The notes beneath the pieces are model-generated. The model saw nothing but the letters and a program-made list of their open reading frames with translations, did no database searches and was not told where the DNA came from. The translations under genes and the position numbers were made by a program. Of a stretch of 64,000 nucleotides of DNA, positions 45,882-54,775 are shown piece by piece (within the stretch, counting starts at the first letter, position 1; each line of letters starts with the position of its first letter). Origin of the DNA: Burkholderiaceae bacterium (GTDB lineage Bacteria > Pseudomonadota > Gammaproteobacteria > Burkholderiales > Burkholderiaceae_C); assembly GCA_016790575.1 (NCBI GenBank), contig JAEUOU010000030.1:1-64000 (forward strand), in the 5' to 3' direction.

Positions 45882-46481
45882 ATGAAAATTGTTCTTGCAT
45901 CGAACAATCGGGGCAAATTGGCGGAACTGCAGGCCATGCTGGCGCCGCTCGGTGTCGATCTGCTGCCGCAGGCGGATCTGGGCATCCCGGAAGCGGATGA
46001 GCCGTTTCACACCTTCATAGAAAACGCTCTGGCCAAAGCGCGCCACGCGGCGCGGCTGTCCGGACTGCCTGCACTCGCCGACGACGCCGGCCTGTGTGTC
46101 GATGCCTTCGGCGGGTTGCCGGGTGTGAACACGGCGTACTACGCCACACAATTCGGATATGAGAAAGGTGATGTCAACAATGTCCGCGCCCTGCTGGAAC
46201 AGATGAGCGGCAACTCAGACCGCCGGGCTGCAATGGTCAGTACGCTGGTCGCGGTGCGTCACCCGGACGATCCCGAGCCGCTGGTCGCTGTCGGCCGGGT
46301 GCGGGGCCTGATTGCCCGGGAGCCTGCAGGCAGCAACGGCTTCGGCTTTGATCCGGTCATGTTCATCCCCGAATTCGGCCAGACGTTCGCCCAATTGCCC
46401 ACCGAGGTGAAAAACGCGCACAGCCATCGTGGCCGTGCCGCCCGGGCGATGGTCGGGCTGATGCGTGAGCATTGGCTCTGA
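45882..46481 (+). CDS. rdgB: XTP/dITP diphosphatase (RdgB/HAM1)
   Basis: A 199-residue house-cleaning enzyme that hydrolyses deaminated purine nucleotides. Marks: IVLASNNRGKLAELQAML at the start, ENALAKARHAARLSGLPALADDAGLCVDA near 50-75, GSNGFGFDPVMF and HRGRAARAM at the end. The ATG follows repeat copy 5 directly and has no Shine-Dalgarno sequence within the repeat that I can see. Its end overlaps only alternative, unlikely starts of hemW. Confidence 0.97.
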   Translation: MKIVLASNNRGKLAELQAMLAPLGVDLLPQADLGIPEADEPFHTFIENALAKARHAARLSGLPALADDAGLCVDAFGGLPGVNTAYYATQFGYEKGDVNNVRALLEQMSGNSDRRAAMVSTLVAVRHPDDPEPLVAVGRVRGLIAREPAGSNGFGFDPVMFIPEFGQTFAQLPTEVKNAHSHRGRAARAMVGLMREHWL

Positions 46482-46501
46482 ACCGGCCTTGCGGACCTGA
46501 T

Positions 46502-47701
46502 GTGCCGGACATCACCGATTACATGCGCCCGGGCCTGCTGCAGCTGCCTTCGCTGCCGCCGTTGTCGCTCTACGTGCACCTGCCCTGGTGTCTGAAGAAG
46601 TGTCCGTATTGTGATTTCAACTCCCATGAATTTCGGGGCCTGGACACGCACGACGCGCTGCCGCAGCAGCGGTATGTCGACGCCCTGATCGCAGACCTTG
46701 AAACCAGCCTGCCGTGGGTCTGGGGGCGTCCGGTCTACAGCGTGTTCCTGGGCGGGGGCACGCCCAGCCTGTTTTCGCCCGCCGCCATTGACCGGCTGAT
46801 TGGCGCGATTCGGGCCCGTCTGCCGCTGGAGCCGGACTGTGAAATTACGCTGGAGGCGAATCCCGGTACCTTTGAGAAGGACCGTTTCCGGGCATTTCGC
46901 CAGGCTGGCGTTACCCGCCTTTCAGTCGGAGTGCAAAGCTTCAGCGACCGACACCTGCAGGCCCTGGGGCGGGTTCATGACCGCAAGCAGGCGATGGAGG
47001 CGCTGGCCGAAGCCGCAGCCCACTTTCCGACTTTCAACCTTGACCTGATGTACGCGCTGCCCGGCCAAACCCTGGCCGACCTGGACGCCGATCTCGACAT
47101 GGCGCTGTCTTTTGCGCCCCCCCATCTGTCGATCTACCACCTGACGATCGAACCCAATACGGTGTTCGCGTCGCAGCCGCCCGAGTTGCCGGAGGACGAC
47201 GCCGCGTGGTCGATGCTGGACCACATCACCGCGCGGACGGCCGATGCCGGGCTCGCACGCTACGAGGTTTCGGCGTATGCGCGGGCGGGTCACCAGTGCC
47301 GCCACAACCTCAACTACTGGCAGTTCGGAGACTACCTCGGCATTGGTGCGGGCGCCCATGGAAAACTGAGCTTTCCGCATCGGGTCATGCGTCAGGTTCG
47401 CTGGCGTGAGCCGCGCCGCTACATGGATCAGGCCTTGGCTGGCGAGCCGCTGGCGCAGGAAAACGAGGTGTCCCGCCGCGACTTGTCCTTCGAATATGCG
47501 TTGAACGCGCTGCGGCTGAAGGACGGCTTTTCCCTGCGGGACTTCGCCGAGCGCACCGGGCAGCCTCTCTCGGTTATCCGGTCCCCGCTTCAAAAGGCCG
47601 AGCAGCAAGGGCTGATCGAGCGTGATCTTGATCGGGTATGGGCAACTCCGCGGGGATTCGACTTCCTCAGCGACCTGCAGAGCCTGTTTCTGCCTGATTG
47701 A
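46502..47701 (+). CDS. hemW: HemW-type radical SAM haem chaperone
   Basis: A 399-residue radical SAM protein; the Fe-S cluster is bound by CLKKCPYC near 36. Marks: VFLGGGTPSLF, LEANPGT, SVGVQSFSDRHLQALGRVHD and YGLPGQT-like LMYALPGQTLADL. HemW transfers haem and was long misannotated as coproporphyrinogen III oxidase (HemN); the C-terminal HemN domain is present. Start GTG 46502 is my choice; ATG 46523 and a TTG at 46472 are also possible. The sequence RNPF of HemN is absent, favouring HemW. Confidence 0.93.
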   Translation: MPDITDYMRPGLLQLPSLPPLSLYVHLPWCLKKCPYCDFNSHEFRGLDTHDALPQQRYVDALIADLETSLPWVWGRPVYSVFLGGGTPSLFSPAAIDRLIGAIRARLPLEPDCEITLEANPGTFEKDRFRAFRQAGVTRLSVGVQSFSDRHLQALGRVHDRKQAMEALAEAAAHFPTFNLDLMYALPGQTLADLDADLDMALSFAPPHLSIYHLTIEPNTVFASQPPELPEDDAAWSMLDHITARTADAGLARYEVSAYARAGHQCRHNLNYWQFGDYLGIGAGAHGKLSFPHRVMRQVRWREPRRYMDQALAGEPLAQENEVSRRDLSFEYALNALRLKDGFSLRDFAERTGQPLSVIRSPLQKAEQQGLIERDLDRVWATPRGFDFLSDLQSLFLPD

Positions 47702-47773
47702 AGCGGCCTCGTCCGGGCGTGCCCAAGCGCAGCGGCCCTGACGGATGGTCTGCTGCGAAAGATTGAGACGGTA

Positions 47774-48448
47774 TCAATGCAGGGTACCTCCAGGGCGTCG
47801 GATGTCGTCGCCCTGGGTCAGGCACGCGGCAATGGCCAACTTCAGCCCGGCAACCGTGCGCTCCAGTGCAAGGGCAGGCTGCCCCTGTTCCGGCAGCGAT
47901 GGTACGTGAAGGAAGCCGCCGCGTGCGCCGCGCTGCGGTGGGTTGGTGGCCAGCCGGTGCATCAAGGCAAAAAAGACATGGTTGCAGACAAAGGTGCCGG
48001 CCGACATGGAAACATCGACTGGTATGGCATCCGCACACAGCGCCGCCACGATGGCCTTCACAGGGACGGTACAGAAATAGGCAGTGGGTGCTCCGGCGAT
48101 CACGGCGCAGTCGGCGGGCTGGTCGCCAGCATTGTCGGCAATGCGTGCATCAACCCAGTTCACCGCAACCCGCTCGACGCCGATGGCGGCGCGCCCGGCC
48201 GCTTGGCCGACACAGAGTACCAGTGCGGGTCGGAAGCGATCCAGCGCCTCCATCAGGGCGGGTGCTGCCCCAGAAAAGGTGGTCGGCAACTGCCGTGCGA
48301 TGACGCGATGGCCGTTGATTACCCGACCGTGCAAGATGCTGGCGGCCGCCCAGCTGGCGTTGCGGCGATCGCCGGCAAACGGGTCGAACCCGGTAAGGAG
48401 CACCACCGGCTGGCTGAGGGGCTCAGAAAGCAATACCATCGTAGTCAA
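47774..48448 (-). CDS. pcp: Pyrrolidone-carboxylate peptidase (pyroglutamyl peptidase I)
   Basis: A 224-residue cysteine peptidase that removes N-terminal pyroglutamate. Catalytic Glu in GVERVAVNWVDARIADN near 90, Cys in SAGTFVCNHVFF near 155, and His in GFLHVPSLPEQ near 180. N-terminal LLTGFDPFAGDRRNASW is standard. It is convergent with hemW; a second ATG (48439) is in frame. Confidence 0.95.
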   Translation of the reverse strand: MTTMVLLSEPLSQPVVLLTGFDPFAGDRRNASWAAASILHGRVINGHRVIARQLPTTFSGAAPALMEALDRFRPALVLCVGQAAGRAAIGVERVAVNWVDARIADNAGDQPADCAVIAGAPTAYFCTVPVKAIVAALCADAIPVDVSMSAGTFVCNHVFFALMHRLATNPPQRGARGGFLHVPSLPEQGQPALALERTVAGLKLAIAACLTQGDDIRRPGGTLH

Positions 48449-48480
48449 TTCAACAGGTGCGCGAGCACGGGAGTGTGCCC

Positions 48481-49341
48481 ATGAAATGGGAAGGAAACCG
48501 CCAGTCCGACAACGTCGAAGATCGCCGTGGGTCCGTCGGGAGGACGGTTGGCGGTCGCGGGATTGGCGTGGGTACCATTGTGATCGCGCTCATCGGTGGC
48601 TGGGTGTTTGGCATCAATCCGATGACCATTCTCGGTGTTCTGGGCGGCGATCCTGCGGCACAGGTACAGAAGGCGCCCGCGCAGCGTCCGCCGGCGGATG
48701 ACCGGATGGCGGCTTTTGTTTCGACGGTGCTGGGCGACACGGAAGACGTCTGGAACGGACTGTTTACCCAGGCGGGGACCCGCTACAAGGAGCCCAAACT
48801 GGTGCTGTTCCGTGGGGCGACGCCGACTGCGTGCGGAACCGGACAGTCCGCCATGGGGCCTTTTTATTGTCCGGGGGACCAGAGGGTCTACATCGATCTG
48901 AGTTTTTATGAGACGCTGCGCAACCGTCTGGGGGCCCCGGGCGATTTCGCCCAAGCTTACGTTATCGCCCACGAGGTCGGTCACCATGTCCAGAACCTGA
49001 TGGGCATCACCGGCAAGCTCGATCAGCTGCGCGGCCGCGTCAGCCAGGCGGAATACAACAAACTGTCGGTTCGGCTGGAACTGCAGGCGGACTGCTTTGC
49101 GGGCATCTGGGCCCACCACGCACATCAGGCCCGGCAAGTCCTGGAAAAGGGCGACGTCGAAGAAGCGATGAATGCGGCAGCGCGCATCGGCGATGACGCC
49201 TTGCAGCGGGCGCAAGGCGGGGCCGTGGTGCCTGAGAGTTTCACGCACGGCACCAGCGCCCAACGGCAGCGCTGGTTCAATAACGGGCTCACACAGGGCA
49301 ACGTCAAGGCTTGCGACACTTTCAGCGCGAGGACTTTGTAG
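48481..49341 (+). CDS. Neutral zinc metallopeptidase (YpfJ/KPN_02809 family)
   Basis: A 286-residue protein. N-terminal 25 residues are charged, then one membrane helix (GIGVGTIVIALIGGWVFGI at about 27-45), so it is anchored with the catalytic domain outside the cytoplasm. Zinc motif HEVGHHVQ near 165, and GQSAMGPFYCPGDQRVYIDLSFYE near 120, RLELQADCFAGIWAHH near 197, RQRWFNNG near 264. Substrate unknown. Start ATG 48481. Repeat copy 6 begins right behind its stop. Confidence 0.92.
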   Translation: MKWEGNRQSDNVEDRRGSVGRTVGGRGIGVGTIVIALIGGWVFGINPMTILGVLGGDPAAQVQKAPAQRPPADDRMAAFVSTVLGDTEDVWNGLFTQAGTRYKEPKLVLFRGATPTACGTGQSAMGPFYCPGDQRVYIDLSFYETLRNRLGAPGDFAQAYVIAHEVGHHVQNLMGITGKLDQLRGRVSQAEYNKLSVRLELQADCFAGIWAHHAHQARQVLEKGDVEEAMNAAARIGDDALQRAQGGAVVPESFTHGTSAQRQRWFNNGLTQGNVKACDTFSARTL

Positions 49342-49343
49342 TG

Positions 49344-49397
49344 TTTTTTGGCAATACCCAGCGCGAAAAGGTCGTTATCAGCTATCAAAATGGGACC
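49344..49397 (+). repeat. Dispersed ~55-bp repeat, copy 6
   Basis: Reads TTGGCAATACCCAGCGCGAA then AAGGTC and GCTATCAAAATGG. It lies directly behind the metallopeptidase stop (49341), before rhlE. Confidence 0.85.
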
Positions 49398-49462
49398 GGT
49401 CACCGGGCGTCGGGCGTCCTTTTGGCAGACAACGTGCCACCGGGTGAGACAATACAGACTTG

Positions 49463-50884
49463 ATGAACGCCTCTTTCTCCCAACTTTCGCTGGCTGAGCC
49501 GCTGGCACGAGCCGTAGCCGAAATGGGCTACGAATCCATGACGCCGATCCAGGCACAGGCCATTCCGGTGGTGCTGACGGGCAAGGATGTGATGGGCGCA
49601 GCCCAGACCGGTACCGGAAAAACGGCCGCGTTTTCGTTGCCCCTCCTGCAGCGCTTGCTCAAACATGAGAGCAGTTCGACGTCGCCGGCGCGGCACCCGG
49701 TTCGCGCACTGGTTTTGCTGCCGACGCGGGAACTGGCCGACCAGGTTGCCCAACAGGTCAAGCTTTACGCGCGATACACGCAGTTGCGCAGCGCGGTGGT
49801 TTTCGGCGGTATCGACATGAAGCCGCAAACCGCTGAACTGAAAAGAGGCGTCGAAGTGCTTGTGGCGACCCCGGGCCGGTTGCTGGACCACATTGAGGCC
49901 AAGAACGCGGTCCTCAACCAGGTGGAATATGTGGTGCTCGACGAGGCCGATCGGATGCTTGACATCGGTTTCCTGCCCGATTTGCAGCGCATCCTGTCCT
50001 TTTTGCCCAAGCAGCGGACCACTTTGTTGTTTTCGGCAACTTTTTCACCGGAAATTAAACGCCTGGCCGCAAGCTACCTGCAGGACCCGATCACGATCGA
50101 AGTGGCGCGTCCCAACGAAACGGCGGCAACCGTCGAACAGCGTTTCTACAGTGTTGGCGATGACGACAAACGGCGTCTGGTCCGCCAGATCCTGCGTGCC
50201 CGTGAACTCAAACAGGCTTTCGTTTTCGTCAACAGCAAGCTCGGTTGCGCGCGACTGGCCCGTAGCCTTGAGCGTGAGGGCTTGAACACTACGGCGCTCC
50301 ATGGCGACAAGAGCCAGGACGAACGTCTCAAGGCGCTCGATGCGTTCAAACGGGGTGAGGTCGACCTTCTGGTCTGCACGGATGTGGCTGCCCGAGGCCT
50401 GGATATCAAGGACGTTCCGGCGGTATTCAACTTTGATGTTCCCTTCAACGCGGAAGACTATGTCCACCGCATTGGCCGTACCGGACGGGCTGGCGCGTCC
50501 GGCCTGGCGGTCACACTGGTCTCCCCGAGCGACAGCCGGCTGATTGCCGACATTGAAAAGCTCATTCGCAAGAAGGTGGAGCTGGAGGCCTTCGAGTTCG
50601 AGGAAGACCGTCCGCGTGGACGTATCAATACCGGCCGTCGTGCCTGGGGTGGTGACGACCCACGCGATGCCATCGAGGAAACGCCGCCCCCGCGCACCGT
50701 GCGGCCTACGCGCCGGAGTTCTGCTCCGGTCGACCCTTTTTTCTCCCAACCTTACGAGGCCAGCGAAGTCGAGGCGACCCCAACATGGGAGTCGGCGTCC
50801 AGGACGAATGCGCCTCGACCCGGCGTCTCCAGCAACATCAAGACCAAACGCAAGGTTGCCGCCCTGTTCAAGCCGGGCGACTGA
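49463..50884 (+). CDS. rhlE: DEAD-box RNA helicase (RhlE type)
   Basis: A 473-residue ATP-dependent RNA helicase. Q motif (FSQLSLAEPLARAVAEMGYESMTPIQAQAIP spanned), Walker A AQTGTGKTAAF near 45, DEAD box VLDEADRMLDIGF near 160, SATF near 193, and HRIGRTGRAG near 340 close the two RecA domains. After about 385 comes an arginine/proline-rich basic tail (TVRPTRRSSAPVD). Such helicases work with RNase E and in ribosome assembly. Start ATG 49463. Its stop abuts that of the convergent apaH. Confidence 0.95.
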   Translation: MNASFSQLSLAEPLARAVAEMGYESMTPIQAQAIPVVLTGKDVMGAAQTGTGKTAAFSLPLLQRLLKHESSSTSPARHPVRALVLLPTRELADQVAQQVKLYARYTQLRSAVVFGGIDMKPQTAELKRGVEVLVATPGRLLDHIEAKNAVLNQVEYVVLDEADRMLDIGFLPDLQRILSFLPKQRTTLLFSATFSPEIKRLAASYLQDPITIEVARPNETAATVEQRFYSVGDDDKRRLVRQILRARELKQAFVFVNSKLGCARLARSLEREGLNTTALHGDKSQDERLKALDAFKRGEVDLLVCTDVAARGLDIKDVPAVFNFDVPFNAEDYVHRIGRTGRAGASGLAVTLVSPSDSRLIADIEKLIRKKVELEAFEFEEDRPRGRINTGRRAWGGDDPRDAIEETPPPRTVRPTRRSSAPVDPFFSQPYEASEVEATPTWESASRTNAPRPGVSSNIKTKRKVAALFKPGD

Positions 50885-51718
50885 TCACTCGGCGCCTGGT
50901 CGCTGGGCCTGGGGGCATCGGACCCGTATCAGTTCGTGGTCACCGCGGGGGTCGAGCCTGAGCGCACTCAACCAACCACCCCAGACGCATCCAGAGTCCA
51001 GCGAGTAAACGTCGCTGCGCGCCAGCCATCCCAGGGTGGACCAATGGCCGAAGGCGACGGTCACGTCCTGAGTCCGCCGTCCGGGAACGTCAAACCAGGG
51101 CATGTAACCCGCGGGATGGTGGCCGGCGCCCTCCTTGCTGGCAAATTCCATGGTTCCGTCGGGTGTGCAAAACCGCAGCCGCGTCAACGCATTGACGATA
51201 ACCCGCAAGCGGTCGATCCCGTCCAGATCGACGTCCCAGCGGCTCGGTTCGTTACCGTACATTTGCGCCAGAAACCGGCTGATGTCGGAGCTCAGCAGCG
51301 TGTTTTCCACCTCGGTGGCCAGTGCCAGCGTGTCGGTCACAGTCCAACCCGGCAAAACACCCGCATGTACCATCAGCACCCCTGCGTCGTACAAGGCCAG
51401 GTTCTGGTGGCGCAGCCAATCGATCAATGCCAGCCGGTCCGGCGCCGCGAGCAGATCGGCCAGCGTGTCGCGCGGGTGTGCTCTGCGGGTGCCATAGGCG
51501 ATCGCCAGCAGGTGGAGGTCGTGATTGCCCAAGAGGCACCTGGCGGCGCTGCCCAGATTGCGCAACCGGCGCAGAACTTGAGCCGACGCGGGACCGCGGT
51601 TGACCAGGTCGCCCAGCACGTACAGCGTATCGGAGCTTGGCGAAAAGCCGATTTCTTGCAGCAATTTCTCCAGCGACGCGTCGCAGCCTTGAATATCGCC
51701 GATGCAGTACAGTGCCAT
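50885..51718 (-). CDS. apaH: Symmetrical bis(5'-nucleosyl)-tetraphosphatase
   Basis: A 277-residue calcineurin-like phosphatase cleaving Ap4A into two ADP, and able to remove Np4 caps from RNA. Metal motifs: GDIQGCDASLEKLL at 7-20, GDLVNRGPAS near 36, LGNHDLHLLA near 64, MVHAGVLPGW near 115 and FGHWSTLGW near 228. Convergent with rhlE; the stops touch without overlap. Confidence 0.96.
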   Translation of the reverse strand: MALYCIGDIQGCDASLEKLLQEIGFSPSSDTLYVLGDLVNRGPASAQVLRRLRNLGSAARCLLGNHDLHLLAIAYGTRRAHPRDTLADLLAAPDRLALIDWLRHQNLALYDAGVLMVHAGVLPGWTVTDTLALATEVENTLLSSDISRFLAQMYGNEPSRWDVDLDGIDRLRVIVNALTRLRFCTPDGTMEFASKEGAGHHPAGYMPWFDVPGRRTQDVTVAFGHWSTLGWLARSDVYSLDSGCVWGGWLSALRLDPRGDHELIRVRCPQAQRPGAE

Positions 51719-51754
51719 GGTGTCGATTGTTACGCGGTTCAGCCGCGGTGACGG

Positions 51755-53053
51755 ATGGAAGTCTTACTGATTGTTTTCTTGACCCTGCTCAACGGCGTGT
51801 TTGCGATGTCGGAGCTGGCGCTCGCATCGAGCCGCAAGGCACGGCTTACGGCGATGGCCGAAGCAGGCGACAAGGGCGCGGCCGCATCACTCAAGTTGCT
51901 GGAAGATCCCACTCAGTTTCTATCCACGGTACAGGTGGGCATTACGTCCATCGGCGTACTGAACGGCATCGTCGGGGAGGCCGCCTTCAGCGACGGCCTC
52001 GGCGCGTGGCTGCAGGGGTTAGGAATGACCGAAGCGGTCTCGGCCGTCGCCGCGACGGCCATGGTGGTCACTGTCATCACTTTCGTCACGATCATTTTCG
52101 GTGAACTGGTGCCCAAGCGAATTGGTCAGTTGCACCCGGAACTGGTCGCGCGGTGGGTCGCTCGGCCCATGGTCTGGCTCGCCTCTGTCGCCCGACCGTT
52201 TGTACGCCTGCTGGCGCTCAGCACCCACGGCGTACTTCGCCTGATGGCGATCGACACCCGCGGTAGTCGGCAGGTCACGCACGAAGAAATTGCTGCCAGT
52301 CTGGAAGAAGGTGTTGATGCCGGTCTGATCGAGGAACACGAGCACCGGATGGTACGCAACGTTTTCCACCTTGACGATAGGCCACTGACGTCACTGATGA
52401 TTCCCCGCAGTGAAATTGACTGGCTGGACGCTGGCAAATCCGTTGCCCAATGCCTGCAGCAAATTGTCCAGAAGGATGCCCAGGCCGCCCACTCCTGGTA
52501 TCCGGTCTGTCGAGGGGGGCTGGACGATGTGGTGGGGATCATCGCCATGTCCAGGCTTCTGGGTTTGGGGCCCGGCCATGTTGGCGCGATCGAGTCGGAG
52601 GCCATGCCCGCGACGTTTGTTCCCGAAACCCTCAGCGGAATGGAATTGCTCGAACAACTGCGGGAACGAACCGGGCGCATGGTTTTTGTCGTCGATGAGT
52701 ACGGTGTCGTGCAAGGGTTGCTCACCCCCTGGGATCTGCTGGAAGCCATTACCGGGGAACTGCAGCCGGATGCTCCCGTCGACGCGTGGGCCACCCCGCA
52801 AAACGACGGAACCTGGATCGTTGACGGTCTGATGCCGGTGTCGGAGCTGAAAGCGCGCCTTCAGGTTGAGGCCGAGTTACCCGATGAAGACAAGGGACGC
52901 TACAACACGGTTGCGGGATTGCTGATGGCTGTCACGGGGCGCCTTCCCGAAGCGGATGAAAAGGTGATTTGCGCCGGATTGGAATTTTCGATATTGGCTC
53001 TGGAAGGCCGGCGAATTGATCGAATCCATGTTCGTCGTTTGAATCCGGAATAA
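51755..53053 (+). CDS. CNNM/CorC-type membrane protein (DUF21 + CBS + HlyC/CorC)
   Basis: A 432-residue membrane protein. DUF21 domain with several helices at 1-190 (EVLLIVFLTLLNGVFAMSELALASSRKARL at the start, FGELVPKRIG near 115), then two CBS repeats from about 205 (MIPRSEIDWLDAG, FVVDEYGVVQGLLTPWDLLEAITGEL near 310) and a small CorC/HlyC domain at the end (NTVAGLLMAVTGRLPEADEKV). These proteins are linked to magnesium/cobalt resistance or export; older names such as hemolysin are misleading. Confidence 0.92.
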   Translation: MEVLLIVFLTLLNGVFAMSELALASSRKARLTAMAEAGDKGAAASLKLLEDPTQFLSTVQVGITSIGVLNGIVGEAAFSDGLGAWLQGLGMTEAVSAVAATAMVVTVITFVTIIFGELVPKRIGQLHPELVARWVARPMVWLASVARPFVRLLALSTHGVLRLMAIDTRGSRQVTHEEIAASLEEGVDAGLIEEHEHRMVRNVFHLDDRPLTSLMIPRSEIDWLDAGKSVAQCLQQIVQKDAQAAHSWYPVCRGGLDDVVGIIAMSRLLGLGPGHVGAIESEAMPATFVPETLSGMELLEQLRERTGRMVFVVDEYGVVQGLLTPWDLLEAITGELQPDAPVDAWATPQNDGTWIVDGLMPVSELKARLQVEAELPDEDKGRYNTVAGLLMAVTGRLPEADEKVICAGLEFSILALEGRRIDRIHVRRLNPE

Positions 53054-53093
53054 TTTCCGTTCTTTGTACCGCGCTGGCGACAGCCGGCGAGTT

Positions 53094-53129
53094 ATTTCCT
53101 GATGCTCAAGCAAGGAAATCGGGTATATT
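53094..53129 (+). promoter_or_regulatory. Promoter region of the H-NS-like gene, with inverted repeat
   Basis: ATTTCCT (53094-53100) and AGGAAAT (53113-53119) form a 7-base inverted repeat with a 12-base spacer, directly followed by TATATT (53124-53129), a likely -10 box 35 bases before the ATG. The palindrome overlies the region of the -35 and could be an operator or a leader stem. No clear -35 hexamer is visible. Confidence 0.5.
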
Positions 53130-53163
53130 CAATCCCTATGTTGATTATCAGAGGTTTTTAACC

Positions 53164-53463
53164 ATGACCAGTTACAAGGATTTGCTGAAGCAACGTGAAG
53201 CCCTTGAGGCACAGATTGCCCAGGCCCGTGAACGCGAGATCAGCCAGGCCGTTTCACAAGTACGTGCATTGGTCGCGGAATTCGGTTTGAGCGCTCAGGA
53301 TGTTTTCCCCACCGCCGTCCGTGTAAAGAGCAGTGGTGGCGCCAAAGGCCAGAAAGTGGCGCCAAAGTATCGTAATCCAGCCACGGGTGAAACCTGGACG
53401 GGTCGCGGCAAGCCGCCGAAATGGATTGCCGGCAAAGACCGGACGGAGTTCACCATCGCGTGA
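53164..53463 (+). CDS. H-NS family nucleoid protein
   Basis: A 99-residue DNA-binding protein. N-terminal 55 residues are helical/coiled-coil (LLKQREALEAQIAQAREREISQAVSQV) for oligomerisation; the C-terminal domain YRNPATGETWTGRGKPPKWI, here around 73-92, is the betaproteobacterial H-NS DNA-binding motif. It silences AT-rich DNA. A Shine-Dalgarno-like AGAGG lies 12 bases upstream of the ATG. The strong terminator at 53523 follows its stop. Confidence 0.96.
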   Translation: MTSYKDLLKQREALEAQIAQAREREISQAVSQVRALVAEFGLSAQDVFPTAVRVKSSGGAKGQKVAPKYRNPATGETWTGRGKPPKWIAGKDRTEFTIA

Positions 53464-53514
53464 TGAATTTCTCGCCTGATCGTAGCGCCGCCCTTCATTG
53501 ACCGGCAAAGCAAC

Positions 53515-53559
53515 AAAAAAAGAACCCCCACAGAGCGCAAGCACTGTGGGGGTTTTTTC
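53515..53559. terminator. Bidirectional intrinsic terminator between H-NS and tRNA-Leu
   Basis: AACCCCCACAG (53523-53533) pairs with CTGTGGGGGTT (53544-53554), flanked by an A run on the left and a T run on the right, so both the rightward hns and leftward tRNA-Leu transcripts are terminated. Confidence 0.92.
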
Positions 53560-53644
53560 TGGTGCCGGAGGCCGGAATCGAACCGGCACGCCTTGCGGCG
53601 GGGGATTTTGAGTCCCCTGCGTCTACCAATTTCACCACTCCGGC
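53560..53644 (-). tRNA. tRNA-Leu(CAA)
   Basis: A class II tRNA of 85 bases with encoded CCA. Acceptor GCCGGAG/CTCCGGC, discriminator A. Anticodon loop CTCAAAA with stem GGGGA/TCCCC gives CAA (codon UUG). Long variable arm and T-arm GCCGGTTCGATTCCGGC are present. Confidence 0.96.
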
Positions 53645-53683
53645 GGTGTCGGTGACAGCATGAATTATGGCACAGTGTGGTCC

Positions 53684-54586
53684 ATGAACTATCCGACGAT
53701 CGAAGAAGCCATTGGCAACACCCCGGTGGTGGCATTGCAACGAATGGGCCGCAATGACTGCAAGGAACGAGGCAATGTTCTGCTGGGGAAGCTGGAGGGA
53801 AACAACCCGGCCGGATCGGTCAAGGACCGTCCCGCGTTGTCCATGATTCGCAGGGCGCAGGAGCGTGGTGAGATCCGCCCGGGCGACACCTTGATCGAGG
53901 CCACTTCGGGCAATACCGGAATTGCGTTGGCAATGGCCGCCGCAATCAAAGGGTATCGGATGATTCTGATCATGCCAGAGGATCTTTCGATCGAACGGGC
54001 GCAGACGATGAAAGCGTTCGGCGCCGAACTGATCCTCACTCCGAAAAGTGGGGGCATGGAATATGCGCGCGACCTCGCGGAAAAAATGGCTCGCGACGGG
54101 AAAGGACATGTACTGGATCAGTTCGCCAACGCCGACAATCCCCGCATTCATTATGAAACCACCGGTCCGGAGATCTGGGCTCAAACCAAGGGTCAGGTAA
54201 CCCATTTTGTCAGTGCCATGGGCACCACCGGTACCATTACTGGCGTTGCGAAATATCTCAAGGAACGCAATCCGGACATTCGCATAATCGGAGCTCAGCC
54301 TCAGGACGGTTCGCGGATTCCGGGTATCCGAAAGTGGCCACCGGAGTATCTTCCTGGCATTTACGATCCGTCCGCCGTCGACGAACTGGTCTACGTATCG
54401 CAATCGGATGCTGAGGAAACCTGCCGACAACTGGCGCGTGAGGAGGGGCTTTTTGCCGGAATATCGGCGGCGGGCGCCTGCTGGGTGGCCCTTCATCTGG
54501 CCCGTCGGGTCGAAAATGCGACGATTGTTTTTGTGGTCTGCGATCGAGGGGATCGCTATCTTTCGACTGGAGTTTTCCCGGCGTGA
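53684..54586 (+). CDS. cysM: Cysteine synthase B (O-acetylserine sulfhydrylase B)
   Basis: A 300-residue fold-type II PLP enzyme making cysteine from O-acetylserine and sulfide or thiosulfate. PLP lysine in NNPAGSVKDRPALSMI near 46, substrate loop EATSGNTGIALA near 75, and the CysM-type active-site segment GTTGTITGV near 180. The RKWPPEYLP phrase favours CysM over CysK. Start ATG 53684; a longer in-frame start is unlikely. Confidence 0.95.
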   Translation: MNYPTIEEAIGNTPVVALQRMGRNDCKERGNVLLGKLEGNNPAGSVKDRPALSMIRRAQERGEIRPGDTLIEATSGNTGIALAMAAAIKGYRMILIMPEDLSIERAQTMKAFGAELILTPKSGGMEYARDLAEKMARDGKGHVLDQFANADNPRIHYETTGPEIWAQTKGQVTHFVSAMGTTGTITGVAKYLKERNPDIRIIGAQPQDGSRIPGIRKWPPEYLPGIYDPSAVDELVYVSQSDAEETCRQLAREEGLFAGISAAGACWVALHLARRVENATIVFVVCDRGDRYLSTGVFPA

Positions 54587-54743
54587 GAGCGCCGAAGCAA
54601 CCCTTTTCCGCACACAGGATTCGGTTCGCCGCAGATAGCTCGGCAGAGCGCCTGCGCTGGTGCCACCAGGCGCTTTCTCCGAGGGGGTTCGGCGTGGTGC
54701 AGGACGATGCCGTGATATGTCAGCGCGATGATGGGTCCATGAT

Positions 54744-54749
54744 TAGAAT
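54744..54749 (+). promoter_or_regulatory. -10 box (TAGAAT) upstream of tusA-like gene
   Basis: TAGAAT lies 26 bases before the ATG at 54776, in a 190-base stretch (54587-54775) that otherwise holds no gene I can support. No clear -35. Confidence 0.45.
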
Positions 54750-54775
54750 CGGGCGCAAACGAATGGAAACGCCGG

